Positions 32,680 to 41,469 of a stretch of 64,000 bases of DNA are shown here, in pieces (the stretch's first letter is position 1; every line of letters begins with the position of its first letter). The stretch is from Leptospira bourretii (GTDB lineage Bacteria; Spirochaetota; Leptospiria; Leptospirales; Leptospiraceae). The notes beneath the pieces were generated by a model. That model worked only from the letters and a program-made list of their open reading frames with translations. It was not told where the DNA came from and ran no database searches. The position numbers were made by a program, and so were the translations under genes. The stretch covers positions 13,418 through 77,417 of the forward strand of contig NZ_RQFW01000003.1 of NCBI RefSeq assembly GCF_004770145.1, in the 5' to 3' direction.

Positions 32680-33267
32680 CTAAATTGAAAATCGTAAGAT
32701 GTCTTCTGCCATTTCCATTTTTGTTTTTTTGAGGTTTTTACTTTCTGTTTCGGGGAAGTCAGTTTCGATACATAAATTGCTATATCCATGTACAAGGGAC
32801 CAAGCCATAAGAGCAAAACTTCTGTGGTTTTCTTTTCTACGTTTCTCTTTCAGATAAAATCGACAACCTCTGACAAGGATCGCATACGATTTTAATTTAG
32901 ATTGTTTCAGAATTTTAGATTCACTCGTTCTTTTAGTTTGAAACATAAGCCGATAGTAATTTGGATTTTTTACCGCAAATTGAATGTAAACCAATCCCAA
33001 TTTTACAAAATAGTCATCAGGATTCCCTGAAACTTGGGGGACCTTTTTTTGTAAGGAACCAAGTCGATCAAATCCAATCGAAGACAAAATCTCTAAAACT
33101 TCTTCTTTGTCTTGGAAATGCCTATAAACAGCGGCATGAGAAACTCCAGAAAGAGTGGCTACTTCCCGGAGAGAAAAGTCGGAAGCACCTCTTTTTTGTA
33201 ACAATTTATGGCAAGATTTTATGATCGAATTTTTTAAATCCCCGTGATGATAAGAAGTTCGGCGCAC
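32680..33267 (-). CDS. TetR-family regulator (YHHGDL class)
   Basis: The 195-residue protein starts with GTG and the typical RRTSYHHGDLKNSI motif of this TetR subgroup. The HTH is RGASDFSLREVATLSGVSHA / AVYRHFQDKEEVLE (about 24-60), followed by a WHG-like C-terminal domain (FVKLGLVYIQFAVKNPNYYR). It is divergent from a hotdog thioesterase; two GTTAC-type palindromes lie between them, so it likely represses that gene and itself. Confidence 0.9.
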   Translation of the reverse strand: MRRTSYHHGDLKNSIIKSCHKLLQKRGASDFSLREVATLSGVSHAAVYRHFQDKEEVLEILSSIGFDRLGSLQKKVPQVSGNPDDYFVKLGLVYIQFAVKNPNYYRLMFQTKRTSESKILKQSKLKSYAILVRGCRFYLKEKRRKENHRSFALMAWSLVHGYSNLCIETDFPETESKNLKKTKMEMAEDILRFSI

Positions 33268-33287
33268 AGTCCGATTTTGAAAAATAA

Positions 33288-33344
33288 GTTACCAGTGGCA
33301 ACATTTTTATTGAAATAAATCCATTAGATGTTACTAATGGTAAC
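33288..33344. promoter_or_regulatory. Paired TetR-type operators and thioesterase promoter
   Basis: GTTACCAGTGGCAAC (33288-33302) and GTTACTAATGGTAAC (33330-33344) share a GTTACYA-N-TGGYAAC dyad, with centres 42 bp apart (four helical turns). A -35-like TTGAAA sits between them, and an ACTAAT -10-like box, 17 bases on, lies inside the second site, so bound repressor would block the thioesterase promoter. Confidence 0.65.
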
Positions 33345-33360
33345 ATATGGAGGTTGTTTT

Positions 33361-33831
33361 ATGCAAACACTTACAACCGAAGAAACCCAAAAAATTTTAG
33401 AAGACATGACTATTAATTTTAATCACGGCGGAAGAAAAATTACAGTCCCACCGCCGATATTTCTCGCTATGAAAGCGGAAATCCTTTCCTATACCAAGGG
33501 AAAAAGTATAACAGTTGCCTTTCCTGTTTCTCTCGACCAGACCAATCCAATGGGAATGATGCAGGGTGGAGTCATCGCAGCAGCTTTTGACAATGCATTT
33601 GGACCCTTGAGTTATTTAGTGGCAAAACGTCCGACAACAACAATTGATATGAATATTCAATACATTCGCGGAGTTGCAGTGGACCAACGTGTCATTGTAA
33701 AAGCATCAGTTGAAGCAAAAGGATTTTCAACCATTCATATGGTAGGAGAGATGCGCACAGAAAAAGACAAACTTTTAGCAACGGCAACAACCAATCTTTT
33801 GATTCTAAAAATTCCGGGAGGAGGGGAATAA
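33361..33831 (+). CDS. PaaI-type hotdog thioesterase
   Basis: From the ATG at 33361 (GGAGG seven bases upstream) the product has 156 residues. The hotdog pattern is clear: ITVAFPVSLDQTNPMGMMQG, GVIAAAFDNAFGPLSYLV, then TIDMNIQYIRGVAVDQRVIV and STIHMVGEMRTEKDKLLATA. Such enzymes hydrolyse acyl- or aryl-CoA thioesters. The upstream ATG at 33343 would place translation through the ribosome site. The gene is under a divergent TetR regulator and convergent with another TetR gene six bases away, suggesting response to a fatty or aromatic acyl compound. Confidence 0.85.
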   Translation: MQTLTTEETQKILEDMTINFNHGGRKITVPPPIFLAMKAEILSYTKGKSITVAFPVSLDQTNPMGMMQGGVIAAAFDNAFGPLSYLVAKRPTTTIDMNIQYIRGVAVDQRVIVKASVEAKGFSTIHMVGEMRTEKDKLLATATTNLLILKIPGGGE

Positions 33832-33837
33832 TAAATT

Positions 33838-34479
33838 CTATTTGTAGTCGTATCTTTCTAAAACCATTTCAATGATCGTTGGTGTGCAAGTGGTTGTATC
33901 ATTGAAATGTTGGCTCATGATGACGCCATGAAGGAAGGTTTTGATTAGGATCATTTCTTTATCCGGTTCTTTGACTCCATAGGACCGGAAACGTTCTCGC
34001 ATCGCCTCTTTGAATGGGGCAAAACGTCTTTCCACATTTTCCAACATTTTTTTCGAAAGTGAGACGGATCCAGGTTGGAAAAGACAAACAGAAATCAAAA
34101 CCATGGTTTTTCTTTCTTCTTTTGCAAATTGGATCGAGCGATTAAAAAATTCCCTGACATATTCTTTTGCGGAAAGATTTGGCGGGATATTGCTGTAAAA
34201 TTTTTCCTGTTTTGCGAGGTGGGAATCGATGATATGTTCAAAAATTTGGTTTTTGCTCTTAAAATAGTTATAAGCAAGACCCTTGGAAATTTTTGCATGG
34301 TTTGCGATCATTTCCATGGTGGTTTGAGAGAACCCATGTTTTGCGAACAAAACAATTGCCGAGGCAAGAATCCTTTCTATGGACTTCTCCCTGGCTTGCT
34401 GCTTTTTGTTCTCCGATTTTTGAGATGTCTTAATGGGCACTGACTTCACCGTTCTGGTTCTTTCGAATTTCGCAAACAC
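33838..34479 (-). CDS. TetR-family regulator (second, near the thioesterase)
   Basis: The 213-residue protein has a basic 30-residue extension, then a TetR HTH (about 33-80: ILASAIVLFAKHGFSQTTME, ISKGLAYNYFKSKNQIFEHI). The ligand domain ends in ILIKTFLHGVIMSQHFND. The start is GTG at 34479; no better start is seen. It is convergent with the thioesterase (six bases). Its target is unknown; no palindrome pair was noticed just upstream. Confidence 0.87.
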   Translation of the reverse strand: MFAKFERTRTVKSVPIKTSQKSENKKQQAREKSIERILASAIVLFAKHGFSQTTMEMIANHAKISKGLAYNYFKSKNQIFEHIIDSHLAKQEKFYSNIPPNLSAKEYVREFFNRSIQFAKEERKTMVLISVCLFQPGSVSLSKKMLENVERRFAPFKEAMRERFRSYGVKEPDKEMILIKTFLHGVIMSQHFNDTTTCTPTIIEMVLERYDYK

Positions 34480-34556
34480 TTTTTAATCCCAATTCGAAGA
34501 GAAAGAGGGGTTAGAATTCACTTGGAAGACTCGGGGCCATCCAGTTTTTGGTCTGT

Positions 34557-34868
34557 ATGAGTTCATTTGCATCCGTAACAGTACTAAAACCAGCCAATAT
34601 CTATTTCAATGGAAACGTTACCAGCCGCACGGTCCTATTTCCTAATGGGGAAAAGAAAACCTTGGGAATCATGATGCCTGGTGATTATGAATTTGGAACC
34701 GACCAAAAAGAAATTATGGAAATCCAATCCGGAAAACTTTCCGTTTTATTACCAGGATCCGAAACATGGCTACAAATTGACGGTCAATCCGTGTTTGAAG
34801 TCCCTGCTGGATCCAAGTTTAAATTGAAAATTGAAACTGTAACAGACTATTGTTGCTCTTACGTTTGA
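34557..34868 (+). CDS. ppnP: Pyrimidine/purine nucleoside phosphorylase PpnP (YaiE)
   Basis: The 103-residue cupin matches PpnP: KPANIYFNGNVTSRTVLFPN, KTLGIMMPGDYEFGT, EIMEIQSGKLSVLLPGSETW and FEVPAGSKFKLKIETVTDYC. This single-domain enzyme phosphorolyses a broad set of nucleosides to base and ribose-1-phosphate. I use the ATG at 34557; TTG at 34548 would add three residues. Its last bases overlap the convergent YegP-like gene by ten. Confidence 0.88.
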   Translation: MSSFASVTVLKPANIYFNGNVTSRTVLFPNGEKKTLGIMMPGDYEFGTDQKEIMEIQSGKLSVLLPGSETWLQIDGQSVFEVPAGSKFKLKIETVTDYCCSYV

Positions 34869-35038
34869 TCTACAATTTCCGCAGTTGGGGCATTGTTTTT
34901 AACAGAATTAATGCCACTTTCGCAAGCTTGTTTTGAAGAATAACCTTCGCTAGATGCGATGATTTCTCCATTGGCAGCTTTCAGGCGGAAACGGAATTCT
35001 CCTGCTTTGTCTTTGTAAATTTCAAATTTTGCTGACAT
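34859..35038 (-). CDS. YegP-like DUF1508 protein
   Basis: The 59-residue protein is a single DUF1508 repeat: KFEIYKDKAGEFRFRLKAAN, GEIIASSEGYSSKQACESGI and NSVKNNAPTAEIVD. YegP proteins often carry two such repeats; this has one. The ATG at 35038 has GGAGAAAGG upstream. The family is widespread with little known function. It overlaps ppnP at the 3' end. Confidence 0.87.
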   Translation of the reverse strand: MSAKFEIYKDKAGEFRFRLKAANGEIIASSEGYSSKQACESGINSVKNNAPTAEIVDQT

Positions 35039-35172
35039 ATACCTTTCTCCTTGATTTGCCAAAACTATCGATTGTTTGGAGATTTTGGCAATACGTTTTC
35101 TTTCTGGACTTGATTTTGAATTCCAGCAAGTGCCGTCCTTTCAAACACTGACCTTAGAACCGTTACAGTCCC

Positions 35173-37038
35173 ATGATCCCCGTTCGCAGAATTAATTTAT
35201 TTCTATTCCTACTGGTTTTTATTTCTTGCGGTAACAAGTTCCCGGAACGCCCTCCTATCCAATTTACATTCGAATCCAAAACACCAGAACAGATCTTGAT
35301 GGGGGAGGTTCTTTGGTCCAAGGTCCACGAAATGAAGTATCATTTTGGGTATTGGAAACCATCCGTCTGGGTAAAATTTGATCTGGTGAACCCGGAAGAA
35401 TCCACAAAGGACTACATCCTCGAATTAGAATCTCCTTGGGTTGATTCTGTTTTATTGGTTTGGAAAGAAAATGGAAAAGTGATTGAGAAACGATTTGATG
35501 GTTCTGCTGCTTTTTCTTCAAGAGAATTGCAACACAGAAATCCAACTTACCAATTGACCTTGGAACCTTTGGAAACAAGAACCATTTATGCTCATATTAA
35601 AAACTCAGGGATACTCAATGCCCCATTTCGCATTTGGAAGATAAATTCTTTTTTTGATAGGATTGAAAGGGATTACGTTGCAAATGGAATTTATTTTGGG
35701 ATTATATTTGCACTTCTATTATATAATCTATTAATTTATGTTAGCGTAAGAGAAAGAGCCTATGTTTATTACTGTTTGTATCTGACAACTTTAGGGATTA
35801 ATTATTCCTTACTAGGCGGGTTTTTTAAACAGTTATTGGTGCCTGACTTAGGTATGTCCATCAAACCTTATCTTTATGTATCTGTGAATGCTTCTTTGAC
35901 CTTTGTTGGTTTGTTTTCACTCTCCTTTCTGAACCTAAAAAAGGTCAATCCTTGGTTGGACCGGGTCATACGTTTGAGTGTGCTAGCCTTCGGATTTATG
36001 TCTGTCCTTGCTTTTTTTCTCCCGCATAATTGGATGGAAGTTTCTTTTATATATACTTTTCCTTATATGTTTTTACTACTTATGTCTGCGGGAGCTTATT
36101 CCTACAAAAAAGGAGTAAAGTCATCTTTGTTTTTTCTTTTGGCATGGTTTACTTTGTTCGTCGGAGTCATTGTCGATTCTTTAACGAAGGCTTCGCTGAT
36201 TCCATTTTCTACCTTTGGAAGGTATGGGGTTCAAATTGGGACTGCTTTTGAAGTGATCTTATTCTCTTTGGCTTTGGGTCGTCGCTTGCGTTTTTTATTA
36301 GAAGAAAACCTTTTGGCAAAAAATGAGCTAACAACGATTAAAAAAGATTTAGAAACCGCAAGAAAAATTCAAATGCGGATTCTTCCTGACCAATTGCCAG
36401 AGAATAAAAATCTTTCCGTGGTTGTTTCATATTATCCTCTTTATGATGTGGGTGGAGATTTTTATGATTTTTTTGAATTCAATGATGGATTGGGTTTAGT
36501 CATTGCAGATGTGACTGGTCATGGTGTAAGTGCAGCATTAGATTCTTCTACTGTCAAAATCGCATTTCGAAATGCAAAGGAATATAACAAGTCTCCCAAA
36601 GAATTAATCGGAGCAATGAATCGGTTTTTATGTACAAGTCTTCATGCTCGTTTTGTCAGTGCTGCCTATCTCTATATCGATTATGAAAAAAAGAAATTGA
36701 GTTTTAGTTCTGCGGGGAACCCTCCTTTTGTGATCATTCGAAATGGAGAAATAGAATCATTCGAATGTCCAGGTCTTTTGCTCGGCGTTCGTCCAAATTA
36801 TCAATATGAGGAACGAGAAATTAGATTGCAGGAGGGAGATCGAATTTTGGTTTTTACGGACGGATTGTACGAAAATTTAAAGCCCGATGAAGAACCTGAG
36901 GCTATTTTGTTTCCTGAAATCATACCAATTGTAGGCAATTCACAAGAGTTGTTCCATCAAAATCTTTTAAATCGACTTTCTCGGATGAGGCAGGTTTCCA
37001 GAGACGACATCACCCTCATTTCTCTCGATATCACTTGA
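35173..37038 (+). CDS. 7TM-DISM receptor with SpoIIE/RsbU phosphatase domain
   Basis: The 621-residue protein starts with a lipoprotein-like signal (LVFISCGNK), then a 7TMR-DISM extracellular domain (about 30-170, KPSVWVKFDLVNPEESTKDY) and seven TM helices (about 180-385). A short coiled coil (TTIKKDLETARKIQMRILPD) leads to a PP2C-type SpoIIE domain (about 410-620) with DVGGDFYDF, VIADVTGHGVSAA and LVFTDGLYE, carrying the metal-binding Asp residues. It should sense an extracytoplasmic ligand and dephosphorylate a Ser-phosphorylated anti-sigma-factor antagonist. No such partner gene is adjacent. A MASE3 histidine kinase follows. Confidence 0.92.
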   Translation: MIPVRRINLFLFLLVFISCGNKFPERPPIQFTFESKTPEQILMGEVLWSKVHEMKYHFGYWKPSVWVKFDLVNPEESTKDYILELESPWVDSVLLVWKENGKVIEKRFDGSAAFSSRELQHRNPTYQLTLEPLETRTIYAHIKNSGILNAPFRIWKINSFFDRIERDYVANGIYFGIIFALLLYNLLIYVSVRERAYVYYCLYLTTLGINYSLLGGFFKQLLVPDLGMSIKPYLYVSVNASLTFVGLFSLSFLNLKKVNPWLDRVIRLSVLAFGFMSVLAFFLPHNWMEVSFIYTFPYMFLLLMSAGAYSYKKGVKSSLFFLLAWFTLFVGVIVDSLTKASLIPFSTFGRYGVQIGTAFEVILFSLALGRRLRFLLEENLLAKNELTTIKKDLETARKIQMRILPDQLPENKNLSVVVSYYPLYDVGGDFYDFFEFNDGLGLVIADVTGHGVSAALDSSTVKIAFRNAKEYNKSPKELIGAMNRFLCTSLHARFVSAAYLYIDYEKKKLSFSSAGNPPFVIIRNGEIESFECPGLLLGVRPNYQYEEREIRLQEGDRILVFTDGLYENLKPDEEPEAILFPEIIPIVGNSQELFHQNLLNRLSRMRQVSRDDITLISLDIT

Positions 37039-37127
37039 AAACAAAGTGATTATCAAAATGTGCGTTGCTACCTTTTTAAATAATTCTTGCATAAATTGTT
37101 ATTTTTTGTGCAATTACCTGCTAACGA

Positions 37128-38660
37128 ATGTCTACAACCGATTTCTATTTCAATACATTAAAGAATAATCGTTTTTATTTTTGGGTTTTATTATTCTGTT
37201 TTTTGCCTTTGGTTCTTGTTGGTACTTTTCCTGAATACTTTTATCGAGAGTTCGAAATTGGATTTTTTTTAGTATTTCATAATGTTACGGAAATATTTAG
37301 CGTTATCGTTTCATTTTCCGTTTTCGGCTTAGGTTATTATTCCTATTCTCAAAGTCGGAATGCTCATACTTTATTTCTCGGAGTTGGGTTTCTAACGGTG
37401 GGTCTTATTGATTTTATGCATACCTTAGGTTACAAAGGGATGCCTGATTTTGTGACTCCAAATTCGGGAAACAAATCATCTCAGTTTTGGATTTTTTCTC
37501 GGATGGTTACTGCAATTGTATTGCTTTGTGCCATATATATTCAACCGAATACGAAGTATAAACTAATAAAAGAAAGGGTTCTCGTATTATTTGCCTTTCT
37601 GATTGTTGGGGTTATCTTTCTATTAGTTATTTTTTTTAATGAATGGATTCCTGATACTTATGTACAAGGGAAGGGTTTAACCCCATTTAAAAAGAATGCA
37701 GAGTTTGTGATCATTGGAATTTTATTTCTATCTCTTCTGCTTTATCGTAGGGCAAGTTTCTATACCTCCAGGAGACAACTACAGTATTATCTATCTGCGT
37801 TTATTGTTTGTATTTTTAGTGAAATGGTCTTTGTTTTTTATACAAGTGTATATGACGTTTATAATGTTGTTGGCCATCTCTATAAAATTGTTGCCTTTTA
37901 TCTAATATACAAAGCTGTTTTTATTGCAGCAATCAACGATCCTTATGAGAAATTAATAGAAGCGAACCAACTCTTGTCTGAGGAAATCGAAGAAAATAAA
38001 ACATATTCGGAGATGATTAAAAAATCTTTGCGAGAAAAGGAAAACTTAATCGCGGAAATTTTTCACAGAACGAAAAATTCCATTCAGCTGGTACGTTCGA
38101 TTTTAATGATCCAAGCTTCTGATTTCCCAGATGATAAGAATATCCAATCTATAGTGGAAGATACTTCTATAAAAATCCAAACCATGTCCTTGGTTCATGA
38201 CCACTTGTATGCCAATCAGGATTTAAGTGAGATCAAAGTGTCTGCATATTTAGAGTCATTGGCTGAGATGGTCAAACAAGCCTATCCCCCCGTCGGAACA
38301 GATGTTAAAATTAATTTTCAGGTTGGAGAAGGGGCTTTGCTTTTGGACACGGCTGTTCCACTTGGACTAATTTTTACAGAGATATTATCCAATAGTTTTA
38401 AATATGCGTTCCGAAATCAAAAGTTAGGTGAAGTTTTGATCCGTTTTTCTTTTGAAGGAAGTGTTTGCCATTTCGAATATAGAGACAATGGTGTTGGATT
38501 ACCAGATGGATTTAATTTAGAAAAACAAAAGAAATTGGGTTTGAGTTTGGCAAAGATTATTGCAGAGAAACAAATGGGGGGAACCTTGAGTATCGATGGT
38601 ACCCAAGGTTTTCAATTGAAACTTACCTTCCCAAGTGATTTATACAAGAGAAGGGTCTAA
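37128..38660 (+). CDS. MASE3 histidine kinase (HisKA_2/HWE type)
   Basis: The 510-residue protein has a MASE3-like membrane domain with seven to eight helices (about 17-270), including FMHTLGYKGMPDFVTPNSGN, which is typical. A coiled coil is followed by a HisKA_2 helix with the phospho-acceptor His in IAEIFHRTKNSIQLVRSIL (about residue 312) and MSLVHDHLY. The ATPase domain has PLGLIFTEILSNSFKYAF (N box), FEYRDNGVGLP and KLGLSLAKIIAEKQMGG. The cognate regulator is not adjacent. The 3' end overlaps the hemin-degrading factor gene by 21 bases. Confidence 0.9.
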   Translation: MSTTDFYFNTLKNNRFYFWVLLFCFLPLVLVGTFPEYFYREFEIGFFLVFHNVTEIFSVIVSFSVFGLGYYSYSQSRNAHTLFLGVGFLTVGLIDFMHTLGYKGMPDFVTPNSGNKSSQFWIFSRMVTAIVLLCAIYIQPNTKYKLIKERVLVLFAFLIVGVIFLLVIFFNEWIPDTYVQGKGLTPFKKNAEFVIIGILFLSLLLYRRASFYTSRRQLQYYLSAFIVCIFSEMVFVFYTSVYDVYNVVGHLYKIVAFYLIYKAVFIAAINDPYEKLIEANQLLSEEIEENKTYSEMIKKSLREKENLIAEIFHRTKNSIQLVRSILMIQASDFPDDKNIQSIVEDTSIKIQTMSLVHDHLYANQDLSEIKVSAYLESLAEMVKQAYPPVGTDVKINFQVGEGALLLDTAVPLGLIFTEILSNSFKYAFRNQKLGEVLIRFSFEGSVCHFEYRDNGVGLPDGFNLEKQKKLGLSLAKIIAEKQMGGTLSIDGTQGFQLKLTFPSDLYKRRV

Positions 38661-39695
38661 CTCATCGGTAGTATGATTTAGATATTCTCGAGTGAGTTGA
38701 AACCAGGATTCTGATTGTGGAATACCAGGTTTTCTTTTTCCAAACATTTGTAGAATCAAGTTGCCTTCGTTGTCAAAAACTTCCACTGAAGTGACAAGTC
38801 CATCTTTGGTAGGTTTGTCAACAATCCAAACTGATTCTATGAGATCCGTTCTTAAGTGTAGGTTAAATTCAGGATCAAGAACATTGAACCAAGGCCCCAT
38901 GGGCTCTAGTTTTTGAATTTTGCCAGTATGGATTTGAATCATTCCTGGATTTCCAACAAAAATCATAATGTCCATTTCCTGTTTGCTTGTTTTTTCCATT
39001 AGGTTTAGGAAATCATTTGTTAGGATTTGAAAAGCGAATTTCCCATTTGCTGCTTTTAGCGAAAATTCTCTTGAGTAGTTGAATCTGCGGATCAAAGAAA
39101 AAAAATCATGTGTGTCTTCAAGTTGGCTCCAAGCTTTCAGAAACTCGGGAATGTCTTTTGGATCGTTTGTTTCTAGTTTGATGATTGTTTCGGTAGATGG
39201 TTTGGTAAAGGTTTGTGTTTCATCTACGAACTGGCTCATTATGAGTTTCCATCCATCGAGTTCTGATTTTTCTGTTTGATAGATTTTATGAACAGCTTCC
39301 CCTTTCGAGTCAAAAAACTGGAAACTACGCATTAGATTGTTTTCTCTTGGTTCTTCTACATAAAACCCATACTTCCAATCTTTTAAGAAAATTCTTAAAT
39401 CGATATCTTCTCCTACTGCGAGAGCTGTTTGTCCATTGACGGAAACATTTTTGTAGATTCCTTTTCTTTCATGTACGCAAGATTCGTTTCTAGTCAGAGC
39501 CATCACATAGCCTAGATTCGGTGTATTCAGCAAAAAATTTGCCCAATCCGGTCTCATTAGTTTGACTGATGGACCAAGCTTTGTAGCAAGAAGTTCCGCT
39601 TCGCTTACTTTTAAATGTTTGGCGGCATCTCGAATTCTAAGTTTGGGCATTTCTTTGGTAAGATTTTCCCATTGTTGCTTTAAATTTTCATTCAT
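38640..39695 (-). CDS. hmuS: Hemin-degrading factor HmuS/ChuS family
   Basis: The 351-residue length matches HmuS, a tandem repeat of two beta-sheet domains. It begins with LRIRDAAKHLKVSEAELLAT and LGYVMALTRNESCVHERKGI, with repeat-like equivalents in the second half (NPGMIQIHTGKIQKLEPMGP, FNLHLRTDLIESVWIVDKPT). These proteins bind heme in the cytoplasm and release iron or act in heme trafficking. Last gene of hmuTUVS, overlapping hmuV by four bases. Confidence 0.92.
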   Translation of the reverse strand: MNENLKQQWENLTKEMPKLRIRDAAKHLKVSEAELLATKLGPSVKLMRPDWANFLLNTPNLGYVMALTRNESCVHERKGIYKNVSVNGQTALAVGEDIDLRIFLKDWKYGFYVEEPRENNLMRSFQFFDSKGEAVHKIYQTEKSELDGWKLIMSQFVDETQTFTKPSTETIIKLETNDPKDIPEFLKAWSQLEDTHDFFSLIRRFNYSREFSLKAANGKFAFQILTNDFLNLMEKTSKQEMDIMIFVGNPGMIQIHTGKIQKLEPMGPWFNVLDPEFNLHLRTDLIESVWIVDKPTKDGLVTSVEVFDNEGNLILQMFGKRKPGIPQSESWFQLTREYLNHTTDELDPSLV

Positions 39696-40471
39696 ATTGT
39701 TTCTCCTATGATTTCTGGAATGATAAAATTTCCTTCTGGTGATGTTAAGATCCGTGCTTTCATGCCAAATGCTGATTCTAAATTTTCTAAAGTAAGAACC
39801 TCTTTTGGTTTCCCTGACTTTATGATTCTTCCTTTGTGAAGTAAGGTGATGGTATCTGCATAAAGAGCTGCTAAATTCAAATCATGTAGAATCATGAAGA
39901 TCGCATAACCTTGATTTGCCATGTGGCGACAGACATTTAAAGTTTTATATTGGTTTGGAATGTCTAAAGCGGAAACAGGTTCATCAAGAAAGATATACCG
40001 AGGCGGTGTTTCCCAGACTTGTGCTAAGATTCTACCAAAGTTGATTTTTTGTCGTTCTCCACCAGACAGAGTAGAGTAGTTTTGTTCTTTTTTGTCTAAA
40101 GAATTTGTGATCTTTAAACAAGTTTGAACAATTTCTTTGTCTCTTTTTGTGTTTTTTTCATGAGGGTGTCGTCCAAGTTCGATGACTTCTTCAGAGGTAA
40201 TTGGGAAAGTAATTGTCGTTTCTTGGGTAAGGACTGCTCTTTTTTTTGCCAGTTCATTTTTGGGATAATTTTTTAAATCGATTCCATCCAGATAAACATT
40301 TCCTTTTTTGAGGGCCAGGTCACCACATAACGCATGGAAGAGGGTGGATTTGCCAGCTCCATTTCTTCCAATTAGAACGTGTAGTTCTCCCGGTTTGATT
40401 TCTAATTCAATTTTAGAGAGAATTTGTTTGGAACCAATCTGATAGTCTAAGTCAATTGCTTCAATTGTCAT
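39692..40471 (-). CDS. hmuV: Heme ABC transporter ATP-binding protein HmuV
   Basis: The 259-residue ATPase has Walker A GRNGAGKST, signature LSGGERQKINFGRILAQV, Walker B YIFLDEPVSALD and H-loop ILHDLNLAALYADTI. The Q-loop stretch LTQETTITFPITSEEVIELG and length fit the FecE/HmuV class. It couples ATP hydrolysis to heme import through HmuU. It overlaps hmuU and hmuS by four bases each. Confidence 0.93.
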   Translation of the reverse strand: MTIEAIDLDYQIGSKQILSKIELEIKPGELHVLIGRNGAGKSTLFHALCGDLALKKGNVYLDGIDLKNYPKNELAKKRAVLTQETTITFPITSEEVIELGRHPHEKNTKRDKEIVQTCLKITNSLDKKEQNYSTLSGGERQKINFGRILAQVWETPPRYIFLDEPVSALDIPNQYKTLNVCRHMANQGYAIFMILHDLNLAALYADTITLLHKGRIIKSGKPKEVLTLENLESAFGMKARILTSPEGNFIIPEIIGETI

Positions 40472-41469
40472 ACATGGGGCATCCTTTTGCGAATCAAACT
40501 AAGAAAAAATGGAGATCCGAGGAGGGCGGTCGCAATCCCGACAGGAATTTCGGAAGGGGCGATGATGACTCTACAGATCCCATCTGCAAAACATAACAAT
40601 CCTCCACCTAATAAATAAGAGGTGACAAGTAAGTATCGATAATCCTGGCCTATTGCGAGTCGGACTATATGGGGAACAGCGAGGCCAACAAACCCGATGT
40701 TTCCTACTAGTGAAATGCAGGCTCCTGTGCTCACCCCTACAAAAAGAATTGCGATGGTTTTTAGTAGTTCAGTAGATACTCCAAGGTGACTTGCTTCCCT
40801 TTCACCTAATATGAAGACGTTTAACTGGTTTGCTATGAATGGACTGACAAAGATTGGGAAAATTAAGAAAAAGGAAAATGATTTTAAGTTGGACCAAGAG
40901 CCTCCACCAAGACTTCCCATATTCCAAAGTGATAGGTTCCTTAGTTGAGATTCATTTGCGATGTAACTTAAAATTCCGATGGCAGAATAACAAATTGCAT
41001 TTACTGCGATACCTGAAAGAAGTAATGAAAAAATATCGGTTCTTCCTTTTGACTTTGCAAAAAAGAAAATTAAAAAAGAAGAAAGAATCCCTCCGATAAA
41101 AGAAAATAAAACCACACTCCATATAGAATGTAAAAAAGGAATAGATGCTCCAAGGACAATTGCGATCGCTGCGAACAAAGAACATCCGGCTGTGATCCCA
41201 ATGAGACCAGGGTCAATGATTGGGTTTCGAAAGAGCCCCTGCGCTAAAGAACCAGACCAAGCCAAGGACCCTCCGACCATCAGACCAAGAAGAATCCGTG
41301 GAATTCTTAGTTCAAAAAAAACTCGTGCTTCTAAACTTTCTTTTTGAAATAGATTCTCCCAGCTGATACTCATTGCTCCTAGTAATGACGATGAAATCGC
41401 TGAAAGAATTGTAAAAATCGCACACCCAATGGTGAAGATAAGTTTTTTCTTCATTCCATTTGTTTCCAT
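40468..41469 (-). CDS. hmuU: Heme ABC transporter permease HmuU
   Basis: The 333-residue FecCD/BtuC-type permease has about ten TM helices. Characteristic stretches are ELRIPRILLGLMVGGSLAWS, GLIGITAGCSLFAAIAIVLG and GNIGFVGLAVPHIVRLAIGQ, followed by RYLLVTSYLLGGGLLCFADG. It forms the membrane channel for heme. Its start overlaps hmuT by 19 bases and its end overlaps hmuV by four. Confidence 0.93.
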   Translation of the reverse strand: METNGMKKKLIFTIGCAIFTILSAISSSLLGAMSISWENLFQKESLEARVFFELRIPRILLGLMVGGSLAWSGSLAQGLFRNPIIDPGLIGITAGCSLFAAIAIVLGASIPFLHSIWSVVLFSFIGGILSSFLIFFFAKSKGRTDIFSLLLSGIAVNAICYSAIGILSYIANESQLRNLSLWNMGSLGGGSWSNLKSFSFFLIFPIFVSPFIANQLNVFILGEREASHLGVSTELLKTIAILFVGVSTGACISLVGNIGFVGLAVPHIVRLAIGQDYRYLLVTSYLLGGGLLCFADGICRVIIAPSEIPVGIATALLGSPFFLSLIRKRMPHV

